Shown in pieces: positions 1-6,183 of a stretch of DNA of 7,725 nucleotides. Location: positions 1 to 7,725 of the forward strand of contig DATAZV010000084.1 in NCBI GenBank assembly GCA_036271855.1, read 5' to 3'. The stretch comes from JAQGMJ01 sp036271855. Lineage in GTDB: Bacteria; Pseudomonadota; Gammaproteobacteria; Burkholderiales; JAEUOS01. Both the position numbers and the translations under genes were made by a program. Under the pieces are notes generated by a model. It was not told the DNA's origin. It made no database searches and saw only the letters and a list, made by a program, of their open reading frames with translations. Within the stretch, counting starts at the first letter, position 1. Each line of letters begins with the position of its first letter.

Positions 1-1332
1 CGACTTGTCGCCGCGAAAGTCCGCCGCGCGGCCATGGATGGCCCCGCCGCCGATGTCGATCTTCTTCACGTCGGCCGCCTCGGCGTATTCGCGCAAGGTG
101 GCGTCGTAGCGCTCCTGGCTGATGCCGTGCGCCGCGCCGTCCTCCCGCACCATGCCCTGCAGCACGTCGAGGGAAGCGATGTCCGCCAGGTGCGCGTAGG
201 TGCGGTAGCCGCCTTCCCAGAACACGCGAAAGCGCAGGCAGGTGGTCTCCACCGGATGCGGCGAGAGAAACGGCAGCACCTCCATGCCCTCGATGTCGTT
301 CCACGCATCGAGCTCCAGGTCGTGGATCTCGAACAGGTCGGAAAACTCCAGCTCCGGCGCCCCCAGCACGGCGGCGAGCTTTTTTTCCACCGAGGCGCGC
401 ACCAGCGGCACCGCGTAATACTTGACGCGGCGGTCGCTGCGGATCAGCTGCGTCAGCCCGGCGAAGTGGTCGTCGTGACAGTGCGTGCTGAAGACGCCGT
501 CGATTTCGTTGACGCCGATGCCCAGCGCATCCAGCGAGGTCTGGATGTTCGGCCCGGCGTCGATCAAAAATATCTTGCCCTGGAACTGTACGATGCTGCC
601 CATCGCCGGCCGGTTCACGTCCCAGCCGTCGCCATCGCCGGAATGCACCACCGAAAAGTAGTCGCGCTGGATCAGGTGCTTCTCCAGCCGGTACGGCGCC
701 TCGTAGCGCTCGCCGGATTTCAGCATCAGGTCGACATCCACGTGCTCGCCCTTGTAGGCGACGCGGAAATTGTTCAATGCCGTGCGCGTCACCGTCACCC
801 CGGCGTGGATCTCGGTGGCGCCCTCATCGACATACACCGGGCGCAGCAGCTCCTCGCTGGGGCGGATGTTGCCGAAGGCAAAGGCCAGCTTCATGCGCAT
901 CAATTCGTCGGCCAGCGCCGGCGTGGCGCCCGCCGCCAGCATTTCCTCGCGCGACACCAGGCCGTAGTTGCCGCGGAAAATGTAGGCCATCTGCGCATCG
1001 ACCTGCTGCGCCGCGCCCACCAGCACCGGCAGCGACCCGGTGTTGTTCGGATGCCCGGGAATCAGCATGCCCTGCAGGTAGAGCATCTGCAGCACCGGAA
1101 ACTCGGCGCTGTTGCAGATGCGCCCGTCCTGGATCGCCAGGTCGGAAAGCAGGATCGCATTCGGGCCGGTCTCGCACTTGACCTCGCCCACTTCGACGCC
1201 GATCACCAGGCCGCGCTTTTTCAGGTGCTTGACCGCGTCCATCGGACAGCCGCACAGCAGGCGCAGATCGGCCGCGGGGACTTCGACCCAATACACACCG
1301 GGACAGACGGGTATCTTGCGGATGCCAGACAT
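1..1332 (-). CDS. MBL-fold metallohydrolase, C-terminus beyond the window
   Basis: The minus strand stays open from an ATG at 1332 to position 1, giving 444 residues with no stop; the 3' end is outside the window. A GAGG-containing ribosome site lies just upstream. The first 230 residues match no domain I can name; they include a CGCP stretch (27-30) and PGHPNNTG (92-99). The metallo-beta-lactamase core follows: FLIDAGPN (255-262), then the metal-binding HxHxDH motif as H284-C-H286-D-D288-H289 in a FSTHCHDDHFAG context. Further candidate ligands are H359 (SPHPVE), D384 (HLADI) and H433 (GGGAIHG). Together these give a complete dinuclear metal site, so it is probably an active hydrolase. It has no signal peptide and should be cytoplasmic. 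From memory, proteins of this type are sometimes annotated with a C-terminal cyclic-nucleotide-binding domain; that part would be outside the window and is not shown here. The substrate is unknown. The fold call is strong and the function open. Confidence 0.88.
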   Translation of the reverse strand, partial: MSGIRKIPVCPGVYWVEVPAADLRLLCGCPMDAVKHLKKRGLVIGVEVGEVKCETGPNAILLSDLAIQDGRICNSAEFPVLQMLYLQGMLIPGHPNNTGSLPVLVGAAQQVDAQMAYIFRGNYGLVSREEMLAAGATPALADELMRMKLAFAFGNIRPSEELLRPVYVDEGATEIHAGVTVTRTALNNFRVAYKGEHVDVDLMLKSGERYEAPYRLEKHLIQRDYFSVVHSGDGDGWDVNRPAMGSIVQFQGKIFLIDAGPNIQTSLDALGIGVNEIDGVFSTHCHDDHFAGLTQLIRSDRRVKYYAVPLVRASVEKKLAAVLGAPELEFSDLFEIHDLELDAWNDIEGMEVLPFLSPHPVETTCLRFRVFWEGGYRTYAHLADIASLDVLQGMVREDGAAHGISQERYDATLREYAEAADVKKIDIGGGAIHGRAADFRGDKS

Positions 1333-1422
1333 CTACCTCGACCTTTCAAGCCGGACCACCCGGAGTCTGCCCAGGGACCCCCCATCACCGTGTGGCCAAT
1401 GCGCATGGCCCGCCATGGACCC

Positions 1423-1453
1423 ATATTAGCGGTTTTCCGTTGCGCTGCGGCAA
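1423..1453 (-). promoter_or_regulatory. Weak sigma70-like promoter candidate for the MBL-fold gene
   Basis: On the minus strand TTGCCG (1453-1448) is followed after 19 bp by TAATAT (1428-1423), which would start transcription near 1416 and give a leader of about 85 nt. The -10 box is good, but the spacer is longer than usual, so this is tentative. A short perfect inverted repeat, CATGGC-CC-GCCATG (1404-1417), falls at the predicted start and could be an operator. Confidence 0.25.
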
Positions 1454-1495
1454 TCCTGCGCAAACGCAGCGGTGTCCTGCGATATGCATTCAAGC

Positions 1496-1513
1496 CCGCA
1501 TGCAAGCATGCGG
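1496..1513. repeat. Perfect 8-2-8 inverted repeat upstream of the YceI gene
   Basis: CCGCATGC (1496-1503) and GCATGCGG (1506-1513) are exact reverse complements separated by AA. The repeat lies 25 bp before the YceI start codon, inside the region between divergent genes. This position and symmetry suit a dimeric repressor or activator site. A hairpin in the leader mRNA is possible, but a 2-nt loop makes that less likely. No regulator gene adjoins it, so the protein that would bind is unknown. Confidence 0.4.
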
Positions 1514-1538
1514 CGCATTCTTTTTGACTGGACCCAAA

Positions 1539-2192
1539 ATGACCGAATTCGACCCTTTGCGCCTGCTTGCCGCGCTGCTGCTCTGGCTCCCCGCGCTTGC
1601 CGCGCAAGCCGCCCCGGAAGAAATGACCATCGATCCCGGCCACACCTTCCCCACCTTCGAAGTCCGACATCTCAATGTCGCCACCCAGCGCGGCCGCTTC
1701 AACCGCACCCAGGGGAGCGTCAGCCTCGACCTCGAAGCCGGCAGCGGCTCGGCGCAGATCAGCATCGCCTCGGACTCGGTCGACACCGGCAACCCGGAGC
1801 TCGACAAGCTGCTGCGCACCCGGTCCTATTTCAACATCCGGGACTATCCGCAGATCAGTTTCAAATCGACCGCGATGGAATTCGCCGACGGCAAGCCCGC
1901 ACTGATCCACGGCGAACTCACCTTTCTCGGCGAGACCCGCCCGGTGGACCTCAAGGTGCTCTATTTCGGCTGCTCGCGCCTGCCCTTCGTCGGCAACCGC
2001 TGCGGCGCCGACCTCACCACAAAATTCAAGCGCTCCGATTTCGGCATGAACACCATGCTCGGCTTTGTCAGCGACGAAGTCACCATGCAGATCCAGGTGG
2101 AAGCAGTGAAGGGCCGGGCCGCGGAAGTGCCGCCGCCCGCCCCCGAAACACCGGCGGGCGCCCCCGGCGCCACGCCGCCTACTCGACCTTGA
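1539..2192 (+). CDS. YceI-family secreted lipid-binding protein
   Basis: This 217-residue protein has an N-terminal signal peptide: a short polar start, the hydrophobic run LLAALLLWLPALA, and likely cleavage after AQA at residue 24. The mature part is a YceI domain. Recognisable blocks are IDPGHTFPTFEVRHL (31-45), DTGNPELDKLLRT (82-94), YFNIRDYPQISFKST (97-111), GELTFLGETRPVDL (125-138) and CGADLTTKFKRSDFGMN (155-171). YceI domains form a lipocalin-like barrel that binds isoprenoid-type lipids in the periplasm; the ligand here is not known. C145 and C155 could form a disulfide. The end (about 198-217) is a Pro/Ala tail outside the domain. I chose the ATG at 1539 because it places the signal peptide at the N-terminus; an upstream ATG at 1392 would add 49 residues of non-signal sequence. 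No good Shine-Dalgarno site is visible. The gene overlaps the convergent Bug gene by 14 bp. Confidence 0.92.
   Translation: MTEFDPLRLLAALLLWLPALAAQAAPEEMTIDPGHTFPTFEVRHLNVATQRGRFNRTQGSVSLDLEAGSGSAQISIASDSVDTGNPELDKLLRTRSYFNIRDYPQISFKSTAMEFADGKPALIHGELTFLGETRPVDLKVLYFGCSRLPFVGNRCGADLTTKFKRSDFGMNTMLGFVSDEVTMQIQVEAVKGRAAEVPPPAPETPAGAPGATPPTRP
2134..2160. terminator. GC-rich hairpin shared by two convergent gene ends
   Basis: CGCCCGCC (2134-2141) and GGCGGGCG (2153-2160) are perfect 8-bp arms around an 11-nt loop. For the minus-strand Bug transcript the hairpin starts 18 nt after the stop codon, a usual place for a terminator or 3'-end stabiliser. On the plus strand it lies inside the codons for the Pro/Ala tail of the YceI protein. 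Neither side has a T-run, so it is not a classic intrinsic terminator. Confidence 0.35.
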
Positions 2193-3168
2193 TGTTCGCC
2201 GCCTTGATCAGCGGCCACCACTTGTCGATCTCCGCCTTCTGGAACTTCGCCAGCCCCTCCGGCGTCTGGAATTCCTTGCCCGGAATCTCCTGCCCCATCT
2301 CGAACAAGCGCTTGGACACCGCCGGGTCGGCCAGCGCCTCCTGCGCCGCCGCTTCGAGCTTCATCGTTGCCGCCTTCGGCGTGCCGTGCGGCACCCACAA
2401 GCCGTGCCACACCGCCATGTACAGTCCCGGCGCGCCGGCCTCATCCACCGTCGGAATCTCCGGCGCGCTGCCCAGGCGCGCCTTCTGCGTCACCGCATAG
2501 CCGCGCACCTTGCCGGCGCGCACCTGCGGCAGCGAGTTCGAAGCCTGGTCGAACATCAGTTGGATCTGCCCGGCGATCAAATCCTGCAGCGCCGGCCCGG
2601 TGCCGCGATAGGGAATGAAAGTCAGCTTGGCGCCGATGAAGTTCTGGTAGTAGATGCCGCCGATATGCGAGGCCGCGCCGACCCCGGCGGTGCCCACCGC
2701 GATCTTGTCCTGGTTCGCCTTCACCCAGGCACTGAGTTCCTTCAGGTCCTTCGCCGGCACCGCGTTGTTGCTCACCACCAGTTGCGGGTTGCTGGCGATC
2801 TGCGCCACCGGGTCGAGGTCTTTCAGCAGGTCGTAATTGAGCTGGTAGATCGCGCCGTTCACCACGTGGGTGCTCCAGTGGCCGATCGACACCGTGTAGC
2901 CGTCCGCCGCCGCATGCGCCACCCGGCCGACGCCGATCGACCCCGCCGCGCCGGTGGTGTTCTCCACCACCACCGTCTGTCCCATGCCGCGCCCCATGCG
3001 GTCGGCCATGATGCGCGCCAGCACGTCGGTCGGCCCGCCCGCGGCAAACGGCACCACCAGGGTAATCGGCTTGGAAGGGTAGGTCTGCGCCTGGGCTGCG
3101 GGCGCCAGGGTCAGCAAGCCGGCAGCGGCGGCTGAAAGCGCGGGCACCAACTTTCGTAAGGTCAACAT
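2179..3168 (-). CDS. Bug/TctC-family periplasmic substrate-binding protein
   Basis: The product is 329 residues, the usual length for the family, with a signal peptide cleaved after AQA at residue 27 (mature start QTYPSKPI). Family blocks run in order: PITLVVPFAAGGPTDVLAR (34-52) with ligand-loop D48, VVVENTTGAAGS (67-77), ADGYT (88-92), GTAGVGAASHIGG (159-171), IPYRGTGPALQDLIAGQIQ (185-203) and WHGLWVP (254-260). Bug proteins are solute receptors related to TctC; known ligands include amino acids, nicotinate and small carboxylates, mostly held through water-bridged carboxylate contacts. The ligand here cannot be read from sequence. I start at ATG 3168; a TTG at 3171 is also possible. An AGGAG site (3178-3182) sits 9 nt before the ATG. 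No TctA/TctB partner lies next to it. The gene converges on the YceI gene and diverges from a second Bug gene. Confidence 0.93.
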   Translation of the reverse strand: MLTLRKLVPALSAAAAGLLTLAPAAQAQTYPSKPITLVVPFAAGGPTDVLARIMADRMGRGMGQTVVVENTTGAAGSIGVGRVAHAAADGYTVSIGHWSTHVVNGAIYQLNYDLLKDLDPVAQIASNPQLVVSNNAVPAKDLKELSAWVKANQDKIAVGTAGVGAASHIGGIYYQNFIGAKLTFIPYRGTGPALQDLIAGQIQLMFDQASNSLPQVRAGKVRGYAVTQKARLGSAPEIPTVDEAGAPGLYMAVWHGLWVPHGTPKAATMKLEAAAQEALADPAVSKRLFEMGQEIPGKEFQTPEGLAKFQKAEIDKWWPLIKAANIKVE

Positions 3169-3177
3169 CAATCAGGT

Positions 3178-3182
3178 CTCCT
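3178..3182 (-). promoter_or_regulatory. Ribosome binding site bearing on the start of the minus-strand Bug gene
   Basis: On the minus strand AGGAG is 9 nt before ATG (3168) and 6 nt before TTG (3171). Both distances work, so the site does not exclude TTG. ATG is preferred because it is the stronger codon and changes the signal peptide by only one residue. Confidence 0.7.
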
Positions 3183-3208
3183 CGTTCAAGGTCGAATGGT
3201 TTTAGGTG

Positions 3209-3236
3209 CTTATATGTTCATGCGCCGCGGTTGCAG
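3209..3236 (-). promoter_or_regulatory. Possible promoter for the minus-strand Bug gene
   Basis: On the minus strand TATAAG (3214-3209) is preceded after 16 bp by CTGCAA (3236-3231). The -10 box is fair and lies in one of the few AT-rich patches of the region, about 40 bp before the start codon. The -35 box is poor, so activator help or a different -35 is possible. Confidence 0.3.
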
Positions 3237-3277
3237 CGGCCGCCGGCCATGATACCCGCAACCCCAAAGCCCGCGCC

Positions 3278-3318
3278 AGCGCCGGCGCTTGACGCCGCTT
3301 GCGGCTCCCGGCTACCCT
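3278..3318 (+). promoter_or_regulatory. Candidate promoter with adjoining palindrome, plus-strand Bug gene
   Basis: TTGACG (3289-3294), an 18-bp spacer and TACCCT (3313-3318) resemble a sigma70 promoter of a high-GC proteobacterium, with a start near 3325. A perfect 12-bp palindrome, AGCGCCGGCGCT (3278-3289), abuts and shares one base with the -35 box. That is a plausible place for a regulator to act, although GC-rich palindromes also arise by chance in such DNA. Confidence 0.38.
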
Positions 3319-3319
3319 G

Positions 3320-3356
3320 CGCGGGCAGCCGCGGCGGCTTCAGCCGGGCGCCCGCG
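3320..3356 (+). repeat. GC-rich nested hairpin in the leader of the plus-strand Bug gene
   Basis: Outer arms CGCGGGC (3320-3326) and GCCCGCG (3350-3356) are perfect complements. They enclose an inner stem CGGC-TTCA-GCCG (3335-3346). The structure lies between the predicted transcription start and the ribosome site (AGGAG, 3385-3389). It could affect mRNA stability or translation. No T-run follows and no riboswitch class is recognisable. Confidence 0.35.
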
Positions 3357-3398
3357 TCCTGACAACAAGATTCGAATCCACCGCAGGAGCCTCGCCTG

Positions 3399-4388
3399 AT
3401 GCCGCGCACCCGCCACCCCGTCGTCGCCGCTCATTTCCTGACCTGCGCCCTTGGCTGCGTGCTGGCTGCCGGCCACGCCACGGCGCAAACCGCGCCCTGG
3501 CCCAACAAACCGATCCGCGCCATCGTCCAGTTCCCCGCCGGCGGCGCCGCCGACACCGTGCTGCGCACCATCGCCCAGCCCCTGGGCCAGGCGCTGGGCC
3601 AATCCATCGTCGTCGACAACCGCCCGGGCGCCGACGGCGCCATCGCCGCCGACGCCGCGCTCAAATCCGCGCCCGACGGCTACACCCTGTTCCTCGCCAC
3701 CAACAGCGCGCTCAACGCCGTGCCGGCCCTGCGCAAGGCGCCGCCCTACAACCCGCTCACCGACTTCACCCCCATCGGCCGGGTCGGCTACTTCTCCTTT
3801 TTCCTGTTCGTCAACCCGCAGGTGCCGGCGAAAAACGTCGGCGAGCTGATCGCCTATATCCGCGCCAACCCGGGCAAGGTCAACTACGCCGGCGCCACTT
3901 CCACCGGCATCATGGCCGCCGCCCAGCTTGCGTCCTCCGCCAAGCTCGACATGGTGCGCGTGCCCTACAAGGGCGAAGCCCCCGCCACCATTGACCTGGT
4001 CAGCGGCCAGGTGCAACTGATGTTCGCCACCGCCACCAACGCCATGCCGGCGGCGCGCGACGGGCGGCTCAAGGTGCTGGCCACCCTGCTGGGCCAACGA
4101 AGCCCCGTCGCGCCGGACGCCCCCACAATGACTGAGGCCGGCGCGCCCAGACTCTCCATCGTCCCCTGGGCCGGCTTTTTCGGCCCCGCCAAATTGCCCG
4201 CCGACATCGTCGCCCGCGTCAACCGCGAGCTCAACGCCGTGATCAAGCGCCCCGAAGTGCGCGAGCAGACCGAGCACCAGTCCTTCGAACTCAGCGCCTC
4301 GACCCCGGAAGAACTCGCCGCCTTCAACCGCGACCAACTGGAAGCCTGGAAAACCGGCGTGCGCGACAGCGGCCTGCCGCAGGATTAA
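3399..4388 (+). CDS. Bug/TctC-family periplasmic substrate-binding protein, second copy
   Basis: The protein has 329 residues with a signal peptide likely cleaved after ATA or ATAQ near residue 30; the mature region begins with WPNKPI. Family blocks are FPAGGAADTVLR (45-56) with ligand-loop D52, VVDNRPGADGAIAAD (71-85), APDGYTLFLATNS (91-103), NYAGATSTGIMAA (162-174), VPYKGEAPATIDLVSGQVQLMFA (188-210) and WAGFFGPA (257-264). It is clearly a paralogue of the divergent neighbour but far from identical in the ligand loops (for example ATNSALNA here against GHWSTHVVN there), which suggests a different ligand. C20 lies in an ALGC context that only weakly resembles a lipobox, so a soluble periplasmic form is favoured. 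AGGAG (3385-3389) is 9 nt before the ATG. No transporter membrane genes accompany it. It may act as an orphan receptor serving distant TctAB proteins or a sensor. Confidence 0.93.
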   Translation: MPRTRHPVVAAHFLTCALGCVLAAGHATAQTAPWPNKPIRAIVQFPAGGAADTVLRTIAQPLGQALGQSIVVDNRPGADGAIAADAALKSAPDGYTLFLATNSALNAVPALRKAPPYNPLTDFTPIGRVGYFSFFLFVNPQVPAKNVGELIAYIRANPGKVNYAGATSTGIMAAAQLASSAKLDMVRVPYKGEAPATIDLVSGQVQLMFATATNAMPAARDGRLKVLATLLGQRSPVAPDAPTMTEAGAPRLSIVPWAGFFGPAKLPADIVARVNRELNAVIKRPEVREQTEHQSFELSASTPEELAAFNRDQLEAWKTGVRDSGLPQD

Positions 4389-4394
4389 AAGCGC

Positions 4395-4422
4395 TTCACA
4401 ATCCACCCGCGGGCACGATAGT
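4395..4422 (+). promoter_or_regulatory. Candidate sigma70 promoter for zwf
   Basis: TTCACA (4395-4400; one base from TTGACA), a 16-bp spacer and GATAGT (4417-4422; four of six) form a reasonable promoter immediately after the upstream Bug stop codon. A start near 4429 would leave about 98 nt of leader. It suggests zwf has its own promoter and is not only read through from the Bug gene. Confidence 0.4.
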
Positions 4423-4448
4423 TGAATGCGCCCCATCACTGCAAGTTT

Positions 4449-4476
4449 GCGGAATTCCGCCGGTCCTCAGCGGTCC
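4449..4476. promoter_or_regulatory. Palindrome and 10-bp-spaced direct repeat in the zwf leader
   Basis: GCGGAATTCCGC (4449-4460) is a perfect 12-bp palindrome about 20 bp after the predicted start, a typical repressor position. Directly after it CGGTCC occurs twice (4461-4466 and 4471-4476), starts one helical turn apart. It does not resemble the known HexR site of gammaproteobacteria. The binding protein is unknown. Confidence 0.3.
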
Positions 4477-4526
4477 ACTGATACTTCGCCTCCTGCGCGC
4501 CTGTCATTCCCTTCTCCAAAGCCCCC

Positions 4527-5981
4527 ATGCCAAAGACCCCTCCCGCGCCCTGCCTGTTCGTCATGTTCGGCGGCACCGGCGACTTGATGGAACGAAAAAT
4601 CCTGCCCACGCTCTACCAGCTTGCCGCAAGCGGCATGCTTGACCACAACTTCCACATCCTCGGCATCGCCCGCGACCAGAGCATCGACGACGCCAAGTTC
4701 CGCGTCTGGGCGCGCAAGGCGCTGGCCGGCATCAAGGGCCAAACCGCCGCGAAAATTCGCAAGTGGTGCGACACCCACCTGCACTTCCAGGCCGTCGCCC
4801 AGACCGACCCCGCCGCCTACGAACGCCTGGCCATGCGCCTGTCCACCCTGGAGCGCGCCACCGGCCTGCCCGGCAACCGCGTGTTCTATCTCGCCCTGCC
4901 CCCCGGCGCCTTCCCCGGCACGATCGAATCGCTCGGCAAGGCGGGCCTGAACACCAGCACCGGCTGGACCCGCCTGGTGATCGAAAAGCCGTTCGGCCGC
5001 GATTTGAAATCCGCGCAGGACCTGAACCTGCTGGCGCACAAGTATTTCGACGAAACCCAGATTTACCGCATCGACCATTACCTCGGCAAGGAGACGGTGC
5101 AAAACCTGCTCGCCTTCCGTTTCGGCAACGCCCTGTTCGAGCCGCTGTGGAACCGCGACCACATCGAAAGCGTGCAGATCACCGTGGCCGAATCATTGGG
5201 CATCGAAGACCGCGCCGGCTACTACGAAAACGCCGGCGCCCTGCGCGACATGGTGCAAAACCACCTCACGCAACTGCTTACGCTCACGGCGATGGAAGCC
5301 CCCGCCGCGTTCGAGGCCGACGCCATCCGCTACGAAAAGGTCAAGGTGCTGCGCTCGCTCACGCCGATCAGCGACGACGCCGTCGTCTTCGGCCAGTACA
5401 GCGCCAGCAAGGATAAAAAGATGAAGGGCTATCGCGACGAGCCCGACGTCGCCGCCCGCTCGCAAACCGAAACCTTCGTCGCGCTGCGCCTGGAAATCGA
5501 AAACTGGCGCTGGCAAGGCGTGCCCTTCATTTTGCGCACCGGCAAACGCATGCCCAGGCGCGTGACTGAAATCGCCATCCAGTTCCGCAAGCCGCCCATC
5601 GCCCTGTTCCGCGCGCTGGACGGCGAAAACCCGCACTCCAACACCCTCGTCATCAACGTCCAGCCCGACGAAGGCTTCGAGCTCTCCTTCGAAGTCAAGG
5701 TTCCCGGCGAAGGCTTCAGCCTGAAAACCCAGCGCATGGCCTTTCGCTACGCCGACGTCTTCGGCCCCCTGCCCGACGGCTACGAGACCCTGCTGATGGA
5801 CGTGGTCGAAGGCGACCAGACGCTCTTCGTCCACGCCGACGAAGCCGAAGCCTCCTGGCAGTTCTACACCCCCCTGCTGGAAAAAAAGCCCAAGCCCCAC
5901 CCCTACCCCGCCGGCACCTGCGGCCCCAAAGCCGCCGACCACATGGGCGAAGCCTGCGGCACCAACTGGCGGCCGTTGTAA
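4527..5981 (+). CDS. zwf: Glucose-6-phosphate 1-dehydrogenase
   Basis: This enzyme oxidises glucose 6-phosphate to 6-phosphogluconolactone with NAD(P)+, the entry step of the oxidative pentose phosphate and Entner-Doudoroff pathways, in the cytoplasm. At 484 residues it has the usual bacterial length. The Rossmann coenzyme domain opens with FGGTGDLMERK (14-24), whose K24 matches the conserved lysine of the family, and ILGIARDQ (44-51), where R49 matches the arginine that contacts the NADP 2'-phosphate in the Leuconostoc enzyme. Substrate and catalytic motifs follow: EKPFGRDL (153-160), the signature RIDHYLGKE (181-189) with D183, H184 and K188, and NHLTQLL (245-251) with catalytic-base candidate H246. 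FILRTGKRM (334-342) and a WRPL terminus complete the fold. The ATG at 4527 has no clear Shine-Dalgarno site; its upstream bases are C-rich. No pgl, edd, eda or hexR gene adjoins it, unlike many proteobacterial zwf loci. Acidic D50 beside R49 may influence NADP preference, but that is inference. Confidence 0.97.
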   Translation: MPKTPPAPCLFVMFGGTGDLMERKILPTLYQLAASGMLDHNFHILGIARDQSIDDAKFRVWARKALAGIKGQTAAKIRKWCDTHLHFQAVAQTDPAAYERLAMRLSTLERATGLPGNRVFYLALPPGAFPGTIESLGKAGLNTSTGWTRLVIEKPFGRDLKSAQDLNLLAHKYFDETQIYRIDHYLGKETVQNLLAFRFGNALFEPLWNRDHIESVQITVAESLGIEDRAGYYENAGALRDMVQNHLTQLLTLTAMEAPAAFEADAIRYEKVKVLRSLTPISDDAVVFGQYSASKDKKMKGYRDEPDVAARSQTETFVALRLEIENWRWQGVPFILRTGKRMPRRVTEIAIQFRKPPIALFRALDGENPHSNTLVINVQPDEGFELSFEVKVPGEGFSLKTQRMAFRYADVFGPLPDGYETLLMDVVEGDQTLFVHADEAEASWQFYTPLLEKKPKPHPYPAGTCGPKAADHMGEACGTNWRPL

Positions 5982-5992
5982 TTCACCGCCCC

Positions 5993-6040
5993 GCCTTCCT
6001 CCTCCGTTCGTCCTGAGCCAGTCGACGACCGAAGGAAGGC
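5993..6040. repeat. REP-like dispersed repeat forming a hairpin after zwf
   Basis: Perfect 8-bp arms GCCTTCCT (5993-6000) and AGGAAGGC (6033-6040) enclose a core beginning TTCGTCCTGAGCC (6007-6019). That core resembles a dispersed intergenic element I remember from many proteobacterial genomes, whose usual form has TCCTGAGC facing CGAAGGA; here the centre carries extra bases around GTCGAC. It starts 12 bp after the zwf stop codon. It may help end or protect the zwf mRNA, but no T-run follows. Confidence 0.5.
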
Positions 6041-6050
6041 CCTCAGGGCA

Positions 6051-6079
6051 GGACATGTGCAACTCGGTGGCCCATGTCC
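6051..6079. repeat. Inverted repeat GGACATG/CATGTCC
   Basis: GGACATG (6051-6057) and CATGTCC (6073-6079) are perfect 7-bp arms with a 15-bp spacer. The function is unknown; it could extend the preceding repeat block or be a separate hairpin in the RNA. Confidence 0.4.
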
Positions 6080-6109
6080 GGGACAAGAAACGGTCCGCAA
6101 GGCACGCCA

Positions 6110-6183
6110 CGAAAACTCGGGGTCGGGGTTACGCAAATGAGCATTTGCGCCTTTTGCAAATGTGCTCTGACCGCCGATTTTCG
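6110..6183. repeat. 74-bp nested inverted-repeat block, operator or miniature element
   Basis: Outer arms at 6110-6126 and 6167-6183 pair at about 15 positions (CGAAAA, TCGG and GGTC blocks) with one unpaired base on each side. Inside lies a perfect 8-2-8 inverted repeat, CGCAAATG-AG-CATTTGCG (6132-6149). A third half-site, GCAAATG (6156-6162), starts 22 bp after the first GCAAATG, about two helical turns. Thus GCAAATGAGC and GCAAATGTGC form a near-direct repeat. This could be a multi-site operator about 130 bp upstream of the SDR gene, or a decayed miniature transposable element. No target-site duplication is visible at the edges. Confidence 0.45.

Noticed and set aside
34..1527. Long plus-strand open frame of 497 codons opposite the MBL gene
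   Set aside because: It is the antisense of the MBL-fold gene: its translation is Val/His/Gln/Arg-rich without motifs, while the minus strand encodes a complete metal site.
1392..1538. Upstream ATG adding 49 residues to the YceI protein
   Set aside because: It would bury the signal peptide inside the protein and include the intergenic inverted repeats.
3169..3171. TTG start for the minus-strand Bug gene
   Set aside because: It adds one residue only; the adjacent ATG is the stronger codon at an acceptable distance from AGGAG.
3312..4439. Minus-strand open frame opposite the second Bug gene
   Set aside because: It is Gly/Val/Arg-rich antisense of a clear Bug protein with a signal peptide and ribosome site; no motifs of its own.
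5193..6110. Minus-strand open frame opposite the end of zwf
   Set aside because: It is antisense of conserved zwf codons, and its first part is the translated repeat region; no ribosome site or family motif.
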